From NCBI GenBank assembly GCA_964371715.1, contig CAYJNO010000024.1, positions 1 to 30,043 on the forward strand: a DNA stretch of 30,043 nucleotides, given 5' to 3'. A model generated the notes under the pieces. The model saw nothing but the letters and a program-made list of their open reading frames with translations. It was not told where the DNA came from and did no database searches. A program made the position numbers and the translations under genes. Of this stretch, positions 24,601-30,043 are shown piece by piece. How positions within the stretch are numbered: position 1 is the first letter of the stretch; each line of letters opens with the position of its first letter. This DNA comes from CAYJNO01 sp964371715. GTDB lineage: Bacteria; Bacillota_I; Bacilli_A; Erysipelotrichales; Erysipelotrichaceae.

Positions 24601-25396
24601 ATGTACTACTAAAGTAGAGGCCCCATTAGTTGTTATTCCAGTATTTCCTGGGACAAACTGTGAATATGATTCAATTAGAGTTTTTGAAAAAGCAGGAGCT
24701 AAAGTAGAACTTGTAATTATCAAAAATAAAACTGCTAAAATGATACAAGAATCAATTGAAGAGTTAAAAGATGCATTATCAAGAGCTAATATCTTAATGT
24801 TAGCCGGAGGTTTTAGTGCTGGTGATGAACCAGAAGGATCTGGTAAATATATCGCGACATTCTTAAGGAATGATGCTTTAAAAAATGAAATAGAAACTTT
24901 ACTAAATAAGCGTGATGGATTGATTATCGGTATTTGTAATGGTTTCCAAGCTTTAGTAAAACTTGGATTATTACCATATGGTGAAATCAAAGATATGGAT
25001 GAAAATGATCCAACATTAACATTCAATAAGATTAAAAGACATCAAGCAAAAATTGTTAAGACAAGAATTGGTAGTGTAAATTCACCATGGTTAAGTAATG
25101 TATCGATTAATGATGAGTTTATGACCCCAATCTCACACGGTGAAGGTCGTTTTGTATGTAATGATGATGTTTTAGAAGATTTAATGAAAAATGGACAAGT
25201 ATTTAGTCAATATGTTGATGATAATCCTAATGGTTCTATAAATTGTATAGAAGGAATTATCTCGAAAGATGGTAAAATATTAGGGAAGATGGCACATAGT
25301 GAAAGAGTTGGAAAAAATAGAATGAAAAATATCTATGGACCAACAGATCAAAGACTATTTGCATCAGCAGTAGAGTATTTTAAAGGTGGAAAATAA
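21680..25396 (+). CDS. purL: FGAM synthetase, single-chain type
   Basis: Converts FGAR to FGAM using glutamine and ATP. The 1238-residue chain contains all three functions: a PurS-like N-terminal region, the two-lobed synthetase with FKNETHNHPTEIEPFGGAAT (His327 in the active site), and a C-terminal glutaminase domain from about residue 981 (VFPGTNCEYDS) with nucleophile Cys1086 (GICNGFQ) and His1206/Glu1208 in AHSER. Bacilli normally split this enzyme into PurS, PurQ and PurL; the fused form of this length is found in a clostridial/bifidobacterial clade as well as in Proteobacteria. The purL ATG follows GGAGAA, and its stop is two bases before purB. Confidence 0.96.
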   Translation: MNTLRRIYVEKKFKFNDEAHSLLNSLNHDLKLDLQKLRIVNRYDISGISDETLTVGIETILKEPMVDDAYHEELDTNGYSVFAIEYLPGQYDQRADSCEQCFMILEPKHQAKVKFAKVYLIDECSTEILEKIQAYLINPVDQRLASLNKPETLEENVIDVKLVPIIEGFTKFTKEDLETYLKDNGMAMSIDDLLVTQAYYKEEENRDPSETELKVLDTYWSDHCRHTTFSTIITDINIDDGPFSEVLKNELNEYEKNRHVVYGIETKRPITLMDMAVIAMKKLRKLGMLQDLEVSEEINACSIEINVKMEDSEEVYLLMFKNETHNHPTEIEPFGGAATCLGGAIRDPLSGRSYVYQSMRITGASDPLKPLEETIKGKLPQSKICKEAAHGFSSYGNQIGLATGYVKEIYHEGYAAKRMELGAVIAAAPKRQVQRGTPKANDIVLLIGGRTGRDGIGGATGSSKSHDVTSIETSGAEVQKGNPIEERKIQRLFRDETVASKIVRCNDFGAGGVCVAVGELAPGLTITLDNVLKKYEGLNGTELAISESQERMAIVIEPKDEAYIIQKCYEENLEVVNVATITADNRLVMHFKGQKIVDISRDFLDASGAKRYQEIKVALPDFNNDVFVGSTNENFKEVLKDTLSNLNVTSQKGLVEMFDSSIGNNTVISPFGGKTLRTESEGMCALIPVLNNETTTSSLMTYGFNADISKWSPYHGANYAVIESLSKIVAMGGDYRKVHFSFQEYYEKLLNDPYKWGKPFASLLGANKVLNALNLAAIGGKDSMSGTFMDLEVPPTLVSFAVTTSEVDKIITPELKETNTILVEVTLKKDEYQLIDLNNLQKQWIEIMLLNDKKAIYSAYTIKNGGILEAIAKMAFGNNIGVSLNNELTISELTMKNYGHIIIEVNKDTDLSVFDNYRIIGETNPNSTINYQDNIVALDEAYQMHTQTLEGIYPTICEEVAYTYSNHQAVNYKPCTTKVEAPLVVIPVFPGTNCEYDSIRVFEKAGAKVELVIIKNKTAKMIQESIEELKDALSRANILMLAGGFSAGDEPEGSGKYIATFLRNDALKNEIETLLNKRDGLIIGICNGFQALVKLGLLPYGEIKDMDENDPTLTFNKIKRHQAKIVKTRIGSVNSPWLSNVSINDEFMTPISHGEGRFVCNDDVLEDLMKNGQVFSQYVDDNPNGSINCIEGIISKDGKILGKMAHSERVGKNRMKNIYGPTDQRLFASAVEYFKGGK

Positions 25397-25398
25397 AT

Positions 25399-26796
25399 AT
25401 GGAAAGATTAGAGTTTGAAAGTTATACAATTTGTCCGTTAGATGGACGATATAATACAGTTAAGGAGACATTTAAAGATTATTTCTCAGAATATGCATTA
25501 GTTAAATATCGTACATACGTTGAAGTAATGTGGTTGAAGTTTTTAATTGAGAATGTTGATAATGAAGTTTTAGATAAGTTTGATGTAACTAAAATGGCAG
25601 AAATTGAAGCTATTGCTTTGAACTTTAATCAAGAATCATTCAAAAAAGTAAAAGATATTGAGAATGTTACAAGACATGATGTAAAAGCAGTAGAATTGTT
25701 TATCGCTAATGAATTAAAAGCGTTAGGTTATGAATATTTAAGAAGCTTTGTACATATTGGTTGTACTTCAGAAGATATTAATAATACAGCTTATGCTTGT
25801 ATGATTAAAAATGGTTTAGAAAAAGCATATTTACCAAAAGCTTATGCTTTATATGATCACATTAATACATTAGCTACAAATTATAAAGACGTAGCAATGT
25901 TAGCTTTCACTCATGGACAAGCTGCAACACCAACTACAATTGGTAAAGAATTTAAAGTATATGCCTATCGTATGTATAGTAGCTTAAAACATTTAGAAGG
26001 AATCAAAATTAAAGCTAAATTTAATGGAGCTACTGGTAATTATAGTGCAATATTAACAGCATTTGAAAAACTAGATTGGCCAACATTATCTAAAAAGTTT
26101 GTAGAAGAATATTTAGGATTAACATTTAATCCATTAACAACACAAATTGAAAGCCATGATTATACATGTCATATTTTAGATGGCGTAAGACACTTTAATA
26201 ATGTATTAGTAGACCTTGATGTTGATATGTGGTTATATATTTCTAAAGATTACTTTAAACAAATACCTGTTAAAGGTGAAGTTGGAAGTAGTACAATGCC
26301 ACATAAAGTAAATCCAATTCGTTTTGAAAATTCAGAAGCAAACGTTGATATGTCAAATGCTATCTGTATGTCATTATCTAATAAATTAGCTAAGTCTAGA
26401 ATGCAAAGAGATTTATCAGATTCTTCTAGTCAAAGAAATCTTGGTTTAGCATTTGGATATTCTTTCCAAGCTATAAGTGAAACTTTAGCAGGACTTGAAA
26501 AATGTGTAGTTAACCATGATAAATTAGCTGCTGATTTAAATGAAAAATGGGAAGTATTAGCCGAACCTATTCAAACAATGCTACGTAAATATGGTATTGA
26601 AAATGCCTATGATACTTTAAAAGAATTAACAAGAGGACAAAACATCTCTAAAGAAAAAATCTTAGAGTTTACAAACACATTAAAAGATATTAGTGAAGAG
26701 GATAAAAACATCTTATTACAAATGACTCCTAAAGCTTATATTGGGGTAGCTAATAAACTTTGTGATATTAAAATAGAAGAGGAAAATCATGGATAG
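25399..26796 (+). CDS. purB: Adenylosuccinate lyase
   Basis: Acts twice in the pathway: SAICAR to AICAR, and adenylosuccinate (the PurA product) to AMP, releasing fumarate each time. 465 residues, resembling the longer proteobacterial/clostridial variety. The fumarase-superfamily signature GSSTMPHKVNPIRFEN spans 296-311, with the catalytic Ser at 297/298. The first conserved block HDVKAVELF and the histidine-bearing THGQAATPTT are intact. GGTGGA in the end of purL serves as ribosome site. Its end overlaps purF by eight bases. The fumarate it releases is a possible, unproven link to the exported reductase at 6.1 kb. Confidence 0.96.
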   Translation: MERLEFESYTICPLDGRYNTVKETFKDYFSEYALVKYRTYVEVMWLKFLIENVDNEVLDKFDVTKMAEIEAIALNFNQESFKKVKDIENVTRHDVKAVELFIANELKALGYEYLRSFVHIGCTSEDINNTAYACMIKNGLEKAYLPKAYALYDHINTLATNYKDVAMLAFTHGQAATPTTIGKEFKVYAYRMYSSLKHLEGIKIKAKFNGATGNYSAILTAFEKLDWPTLSKKFVEEYLGLTFNPLTTQIESHDYTCHILDGVRHFNNVLVDLDVDMWLYISKDYFKQIPVKGEVGSSTMPHKVNPIRFENSEANVDMSNAICMSLSNKLAKSRMQRDLSDSSSQRNLGLAFGYSFQAISETLAGLEKCVVNHDKLAADLNEKWEVLAEPIQTMLRKYGIENAYDTLKELTRGQNISKEKILEFTNTLKDISEEDKNILLQMTPKAYIGVANKLCDIKIEEENHG

Positions 26797-28183
26797 AGAA
26801 CTTCATGAAGAGTGTGGTGTCTTTGCTGTCTATGGAAGTAAAAACGCCTCAAATCTTTGTTACTATGGCTTACATAGCTTGCAACATCGTGGACAAGAAG
26901 CAACAGGTATCTTAGTTAAAGATGATAAAAAATATAATATTATTAAAGGTGAAGGATTAGTAAATGAAATTTATAATGAGCAAAATCTTAATGAGTTAAA
27001 AGGTGATGTTGCTATTGGGCATGTACGTTATTCAACTGCAGGTGGTGCTGGTATTGCTAATGTGCAACCTTTATTCTTTAAAACTTTTGATGGTTCATTA
27101 GGTATCGCTCATAATGGGAACATTGTTAATGCTAATGATTTAAAAGCAGAACTTGAAAAGCAAGGAAGTATCTTTGCATCAAGTTCTGATACTGAAATAT
27201 TAGGACATTTAATTATGCGTGCAAAAGGACGTATGATAGATCGTATATGTAATTCATTAAATAAACTTGATGGAGCATTTGCCTTTTTAATCTTAGTTGA
27301 TGGTGCGCTATATGTTGCTAGAGATAAATATGGATTAAGACCTCTATCAATGGGGATAATGCCAGATGGTGCATATGTATTTACTTCAGAAACATGTGCC
27401 TTTGAAATCGTTGGGGCTAAATTTGTAAGAGATATAGAGCCTGGAGAAGTAGTAAGAATAAAAGATGGTAAAGATCTAAGTAAAAAATATACTGAAGATA
27501 CATCTTATAACTTATGTACGATGGAATACATTTATTTTTCAAGACCTGATAGTAATTTAGATGGTATTAATGTACATGCCACTAGAAAAGAAGCAGGTAA
27601 ACAACTATTTTTAGAATCTCATGTAGATGCTGATATGGTAGTTGGTGTTCCTGATTCATCTATTTCAGCAGCAATCGGTTATGCAGAAGCTTCAAAATTG
27701 CCTTATGAAATGGGTTTAATAAAAAATAAATATGTAGGACGTACTTTTATTCAACCAACACAGGAGTTAAGGGAACAAGGTGTTAGGATGAAATTATCTG
27801 CTGTTTCATCGATAATAAAGGACCAAAGAGTTATTTTAATTGATGATTCAATTGTTAGAGGAACAACATCAAGACGTATTATTAAATTATTAAAAGAAGC
27901 TGGAGCTAAAGAAGTACACGTTAGAATTGCATCACCAGCTATTAAATATCCATGTTTTTATGGAGTAGATACTTCAACTAGTGAAGAATTAATTTCAAGT
28001 AGATTAAATGTAAATGAATTATGTGAGTTTATTGAAGCAGATTCTTTAGCCTTTATTAGTGAAGAAGGAATTGTTGAATCAATCTTTCGTAATAAATCAA
28101 AATGTTCTTTATGTTTAGCTTGTTTTAATGGCAAATATATTACAGAATTATATGATGCTTTAGAAGGAAATAGTAAGTGTTAA
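26789..28183 (+). CDS. purF: Amidophosphoribosyltransferase (PRPP amidotransferase), Fe-S type
   Basis: The first committed step: PRPP plus glutamine to phosphoribosylamine. 464 residues. An eight-residue propeptide (MDRELHEE) precedes Cys9, which should become the N-terminal nucleophile after cleavage, as in the B. subtilis enzyme. GHVRYSTAGG is the glutaminase substrate site. The PRPP loop VILIDDSIVRGTT spans 348-360. Cysteines in YNLCTMEY, IKYPCFYG and the C-terminal CSLCLAC (439-445) match the ligands of the oxygen-sensitive 4Fe-4S cluster of B. subtilis-type PurF. It is last in the operon although first in the pathway; GAGGAA lies inside purB. No strong terminator follows, only a weak TTCAT/ATGAA hairpin at 28184-28196. 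Confidence 0.97.
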   Translation: MDRELHEECGVFAVYGSKNASNLCYYGLHSLQHRGQEATGILVKDDKKYNIIKGEGLVNEIYNEQNLNELKGDVAIGHVRYSTAGGAGIANVQPLFFKTFDGSLGIAHNGNIVNANDLKAELEKQGSIFASSSDTEILGHLIMRAKGRMIDRICNSLNKLDGAFAFLILVDGALYVARDKYGLRPLSMGIMPDGAYVFTSETCAFEIVGAKFVRDIEPGEVVRIKDGKDLSKKYTEDTSYNLCTMEYIYFSRPDSNLDGINVHATRKEAGKQLFLESHVDADMVVGVPDSSISAAIGYAEASKLPYEMGLIKNKYVGRTFIQPTQELREQGVRMKLSAVSSIIKDQRVILIDDSIVRGTTSRRIIKLLKEAGAKEVHVRIASPAIKYPCFYGVDTSTSEELISSRLNVNELCEFIEADSLAFISEEGIVESIFRNKSKCSLCLACFNGKYITELYDALEGNSKC

Positions 28184-28242
28184 TTCATTAGATGAACTTT
28201 AGATGAAGATTTAGTGAAGTGACTTTTCTTTATAATAAAATA

Positions 28243-28271
28243 TGCTATGATAAGGATATAAGGTAAAGGGG
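28243..28271 (+). promoter_or_regulatory. Possible promoter and ribosome site for the HEPN-like gene
   Basis: TGCTATGAT (28243-28251) resembles an extended -10, and AGGGG (28267-28271) is ten bases before the ATG. No clear -35 is seen, so read-through from purF is an alternative. Confidence 0.35.
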
Positions 28272-28281
28272 TCAATAATAT

Positions 28282-28692
28282 ATGACATTAAATATTAATC
28301 ATAGAGAGTATCAAGAGTTACTAGAGGTTGCTGATAAGTTTTATGATAATGCACATTACTTAAATCAACAAAAATCTATAATAGTTGAATATGATGAAAT
28401 TTGTAGTGCAACGCTTATTGAACAAGCGTGTGAATTATATCTAAAAGCAATTTTATCAAGCTATGGTATTAAGGATGTAGAAGAAAATATAGTAACTTTA
28501 TTTTCTTACCTACCAATGCATTTTAGAAAAAAAATAATACAGAGCATGCTTAATGATGAAGATGAAATTATTTTCTTAAATATCTTAGAACATGCAACAT
28601 GTACTTATGCAATGAAAATAAATGAAAATGCAAATTTAACATTTTTAAATAATTTAGCACACATACTAAATAAATTATGTTACAACTTATAA
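28282..28692 (+). CDS. Small HEPN-like protein of unknown function
   Basis: 136 residues, probably all-helical and acidic, with no signal peptide or membrane segment. The segment LIEQACELYLKAILSSYGI (about 50-68) resembles the helix of HEPN domains in which A.E..LKA.L..G recurs. The C-terminal R-x4-6-H RNase motif of toxin HEPN proteins is not evident, so a nuclease role is doubtful. It is 98 nt after purF, has an AGGGG ribosome site, and is followed by its own strong terminator. No nucleotidyltransferase partner, as in MNT/HEPN pairs, is adjacent. A diverged protein unrelated to HEPN remains possible. Confidence 0.6.
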   Translation: MTLNINHREYQELLEVADKFYDNAHYLNQQKSIIVEYDEICSATLIEQACELYLKAILSSYGIKDVEENIVTLFSYLPMHFRKKIIQSMLNDEDEIIFLNILEHATCTYAMKINENANLTFLNNLAHILNKLCYNL

Positions 28693-28695
28693 AAT

Positions 28696-28728
28696 AAAAG
28701 CTAACTTTGAGGTTAGCTTTTGTTTTTT
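28696..28728 (+). terminator. Intrinsic terminator after the HEPN-like gene
   Basis: AAAAGCTAAC (28696-28705) pairs with GTTAGCTTTT (28712-28721) around TTTGAG, followed by GTTTTTT. It may also be the real end of the purine operon transcript. Confidence 0.92.
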
Positions 28729-28914
28729 AAAATTATAAGTGAAAAAAAGTTAATTATGTACAAAAAATACTTTTTACTATGCTTGTAGCAAAATAAAAAA
28801 TGTTTAAATTTATTGATGTGTAAAATTTCTCGAGCATATTTTTTGTTTTTGATATATATTTGTATAATTTTTATAAAAAAATGACAATATTTCATAAAAA
28901 AATTAAAAAAATAC
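28729..28914. other. AT-rich gap with no supported gene
   Basis: This stretch is extremely AT-rich and holds only low-complexity frames with no ribosome site or family resemblance. A- and T-tracts just before 28915 could serve as an UP element for the promoter that follows. Confidence 0.6.
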
Positions 28915-28943
28915 TTTACATTTAACGGTTGTATAAATATAAT
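28915..28943 (+). promoter_or_regulatory. Near-consensus promoter of a candidate small RNA
   Basis: TTTACA (28915-28920), a 17-bp spacer and TATAAT (28938-28943) differ from the ideal housekeeping promoter by one base. Transcription should start near 28950. No protein-coding start with a ribosome site follows before the terminator at 29075. Confidence 0.75.
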
Positions 28944-28949
28944 CTTATA

Positions 28950-29117
28950 GGAAGTATAGTTTGTGGTAGATAAATAATATAATAATAACAAACAATACTT
29001 AACAAGAGGTAAATTAATCCCCCCCCATATTTATCCTTGTTTAGAACTATCAAGTATAAGACTATATTTCATATAAAAAAAAACATGCAAATTCTCTTTC
29101 TAGTGCATGTTTTTTTT
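28950..29117 (+). ncRNA. Candidate structured small RNA with a C8 loop
   Basis: A transcript of about 168 nt is delimited by a strong promoter and a strong terminator, and no credible ORF lies inside. Hairpin 1 pairs 28952-28964 with 28988-29000: six base pairs, one A-A mismatch, then six more, closing a 23-nt AT loop. Hairpin 2 pairs AACAAG (29001-29006) with CTTGTT (29036-29041) and TAAAT (29010-29014) with ATTTA (29029-29033). Its loop presents eight consecutive C (29019-29026), the longest C run in this AT-rich window. Exposed C-rich loops are typical of trans-acting RNAs that pair with G-rich ribosome sites, for instance the staphylococcal Rsa family. I recognise no known RNA family. Confidence 0.6.
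29075..29117. terminator. Bidirectional terminator between the small RNA and the epimerase remnant
   Basis: An A9 run plus CATGCA (29075-29089) pairs with TGCATG plus T8 (29104-29117) around a 14-base loop. It can end the plus-strand small RNA and the minus-strand gene beyond it. Confidence 0.88.
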
Positions 29118-29119
29118 AT

Positions 29120-29993
29120 TTATTGATATCTTTTAATTAATTCATTAATTAATGGATAAATCCATGTTTCAATATTGCTGAAAGCAAAACCAATACTACT
29201 AGCTAAACTAGTGTCATAACTAATTGCACTTTGACCATTATATGGAGCTTTAGGATTATCTTTATTAAGATATAACTCTTTAATTTTTTTATTTGTGTTA
29301 TAACCTAATTTTAAACAAGAGTAATCTAACATTTGATATAAAGAAATAGGGTTATAGCTTGCACCATTAATTTCCCCTTTAAATTCACTTTCAGCAAGAT
29401 ATGCTAGAAATTTTCCAGCTTCATTTGCATTGATGAAACTAAACTGATGATATAAATTGTCAATATATAATGGTTTATCATTAACAAGTGAATCAATATA
29501 TTTATCTAGACGTAAAGTATAATCATCTAATCCTAAGACATATGGAATACGAACAATAGCATAATTAATATCAGGACATTTTTGACTTAAATATGTTTCA
29601 ACAGATTTTTTTCCTTCCCCATATTCAACATTATTACTAAAATGATGCGTGAATGGATAAGTATGAGGATTAAAATCACTTTCACTCACAAAATTTGAGA
29701 GTGGTCGATATACTGCTGATGTTGATGTAACAATATAACGATCAAAACTAACATACTTAAATAGAATTTCTAAATCATTAGCACTAAAAGCAATGTTATC
29801 ATAAATAATATCATAATGTTTATTTGCTAAATTAACTTCTAAACTTTCTTCATCTTGACGATCTAGGGTAATTCGATTTACTTTATCTTTAAAGTTATCT
29901 GAACTTTGACCTCTTGTTGCAATTGTAACAGAGTAACCTGCAGCGATTAAGCAATTAACTAAATGAACACCAAAAAAGCGCGTTCCACTGAAC
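29120..29993 (-). pseudogene. NAD-dependent epimerase/dehydratase family gene, 5'-truncated
   Basis: The minus-strand frame is open from 29993 to the TAA at 29120 (about 290 codons). At its upstream end it encodes FSGTRFFGVHLVNCLIAAGY, the Rossmann motif that opens this extended-SDR family. The GGTRFFG form is known from small NAD-dependent epimerase-like reductases. Then come TSTSAVY (Ser of the catalytic triad), a downstream YGEGK with the expected Tyr-x3-Lys, and IVRIPYVLG. Upstream of FSGTRFFG the expected first residues and ATG are absent, and an in-frame TAG lies at 30014-30016. The only internal start with any appeal is a GTG at 29689, which would delete the cofactor domain. Family similarity seems good; substrate unknown. 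The break coincides with a putative IS end, so the gene is probably disrupted. Confidence 0.7.
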
Positions 29994-30043
29994 TGATATC
30001 TGTCAAGTAGACACTAAGTTCAAAAATAATTAAACATCAAGCT
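29994..30043 (+). mobile_element. Putative insertion-sequence end (IS3-like), partial
   Basis: The last 50 bases begin TGATATCTGTCAAGTAGACA, which resembles terminal inverted repeats of IS3-family elements (starting TG and containing GTAGACA). It starts exactly where homology of the epimerase frame ends. No transposase is visible because the window stops here. The other repeat end and any target duplication are out of view, so the family assignment is tentative. Confidence 0.4.

Noticed and set aside
28184..28230. Terminator directly after purF
   Set aside because: Only short stems such as TTCAT/ATGAA are found, with no T-run after them. The first convincing terminator is after the HEPN-like gene.
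28713..28991. 92-residue minus-strand frame
   Set aside because: Composition simply mirrors AT-rich DNA (Ile, Lys, Phe, Tyr). It overlaps a terminator and a strong plus-strand promoter, and no family is recognised.
28923..29029. Minus-strand frame starting ATG-G7 at the C8 tract, where one extra base would turn a 4-residue frame into a hydrophobic 36-residue peptide
   Set aside because: An AAGGA-like site precedes it, so slippage control is imaginable. However, the frame is tiny and AT-driven, and the stem pairing around the tract favours a structured RNA on the plus strand.
1..30043. CRISPR array, prophage or intact insertion sequence
   Set aside because: No spaced direct repeats, phage structural genes or transposase frames are visible. 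Only a possible IS end is seen at the right edge.

Overview
This is an AT-rich chromosomal stretch from a low-GC Bacillota. Strong AGGAGG-type ribosome binding sites, TATAAT promoters (often TGn-extended), short hairpin plus T-run terminators, a clostridial-type single-chain PurL and an Fe-S type PurF all fit an anaerobic Erysipelotrichia or related Mollicutes-like lineage. That placement is an inference. TGG encodes Trp and TGA ends purN, so the code is standard rather than the mycoplasma code. The window probably spans a whole contig: it seems to start in the 3' tail of a 5S rRNA gene and to end inside what looks like an insertion-sequence end, and both are repeats where assemblies break.

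Region 1 (1-9.6 kb) is a set of short transcription units. It holds a putative 5S rRNA tail with its terminator, a BaiN/HI0933-family flavoprotein (minus strand), a cyclophilin, two tandem MATE exporters (the second behind an attenuator-like leader), purA, an exported lipoprotein of the fumarate reductase family with an FMN-binding domain, and an AzgA/PbuG-type purine permease under a guanine riboswitch.

Region 2 (9.6-14.1 kb) has a nitroreductase on the minus strand, then a compact co-directional run dtd-folD-DUF951-nadK with overlapping ends. The run finishes with a PTS EIIC-EIIB-like membrane protein whose EIIB active-site Cys appears to be Ser.

Region 3 (14.1-28.2 kb) is a ten-gene purine operon, fhs-purE-purC-purM-purN-purH-purD-purL-purB-purF, with gaps of 15 nt or less. 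It is preceded by a good promoter and a ZTP (pfl) riboswitch. With purA upstream it covers PRPP to AMP, except that no purK is present. Fhs and FolD supply the 10-formyl-THF used by PurN and PurH. Two purine-sensing RNAs therefore divide the work: ZTP for synthesis and guanine for uptake.

Region 4 (28.2-30.04 kb) contains a small HEPN-like protein, an AT-rich gap, and a strong candidate for a new small RNA (about 28950-29117). That RNA has a near-consensus promoter, two hairpins, a C8 tract in the second loop and a terminator. The window ends with an NAD-dependent epimerase-family gene on the minus strand that has lost its start codon at the putative IS junction.
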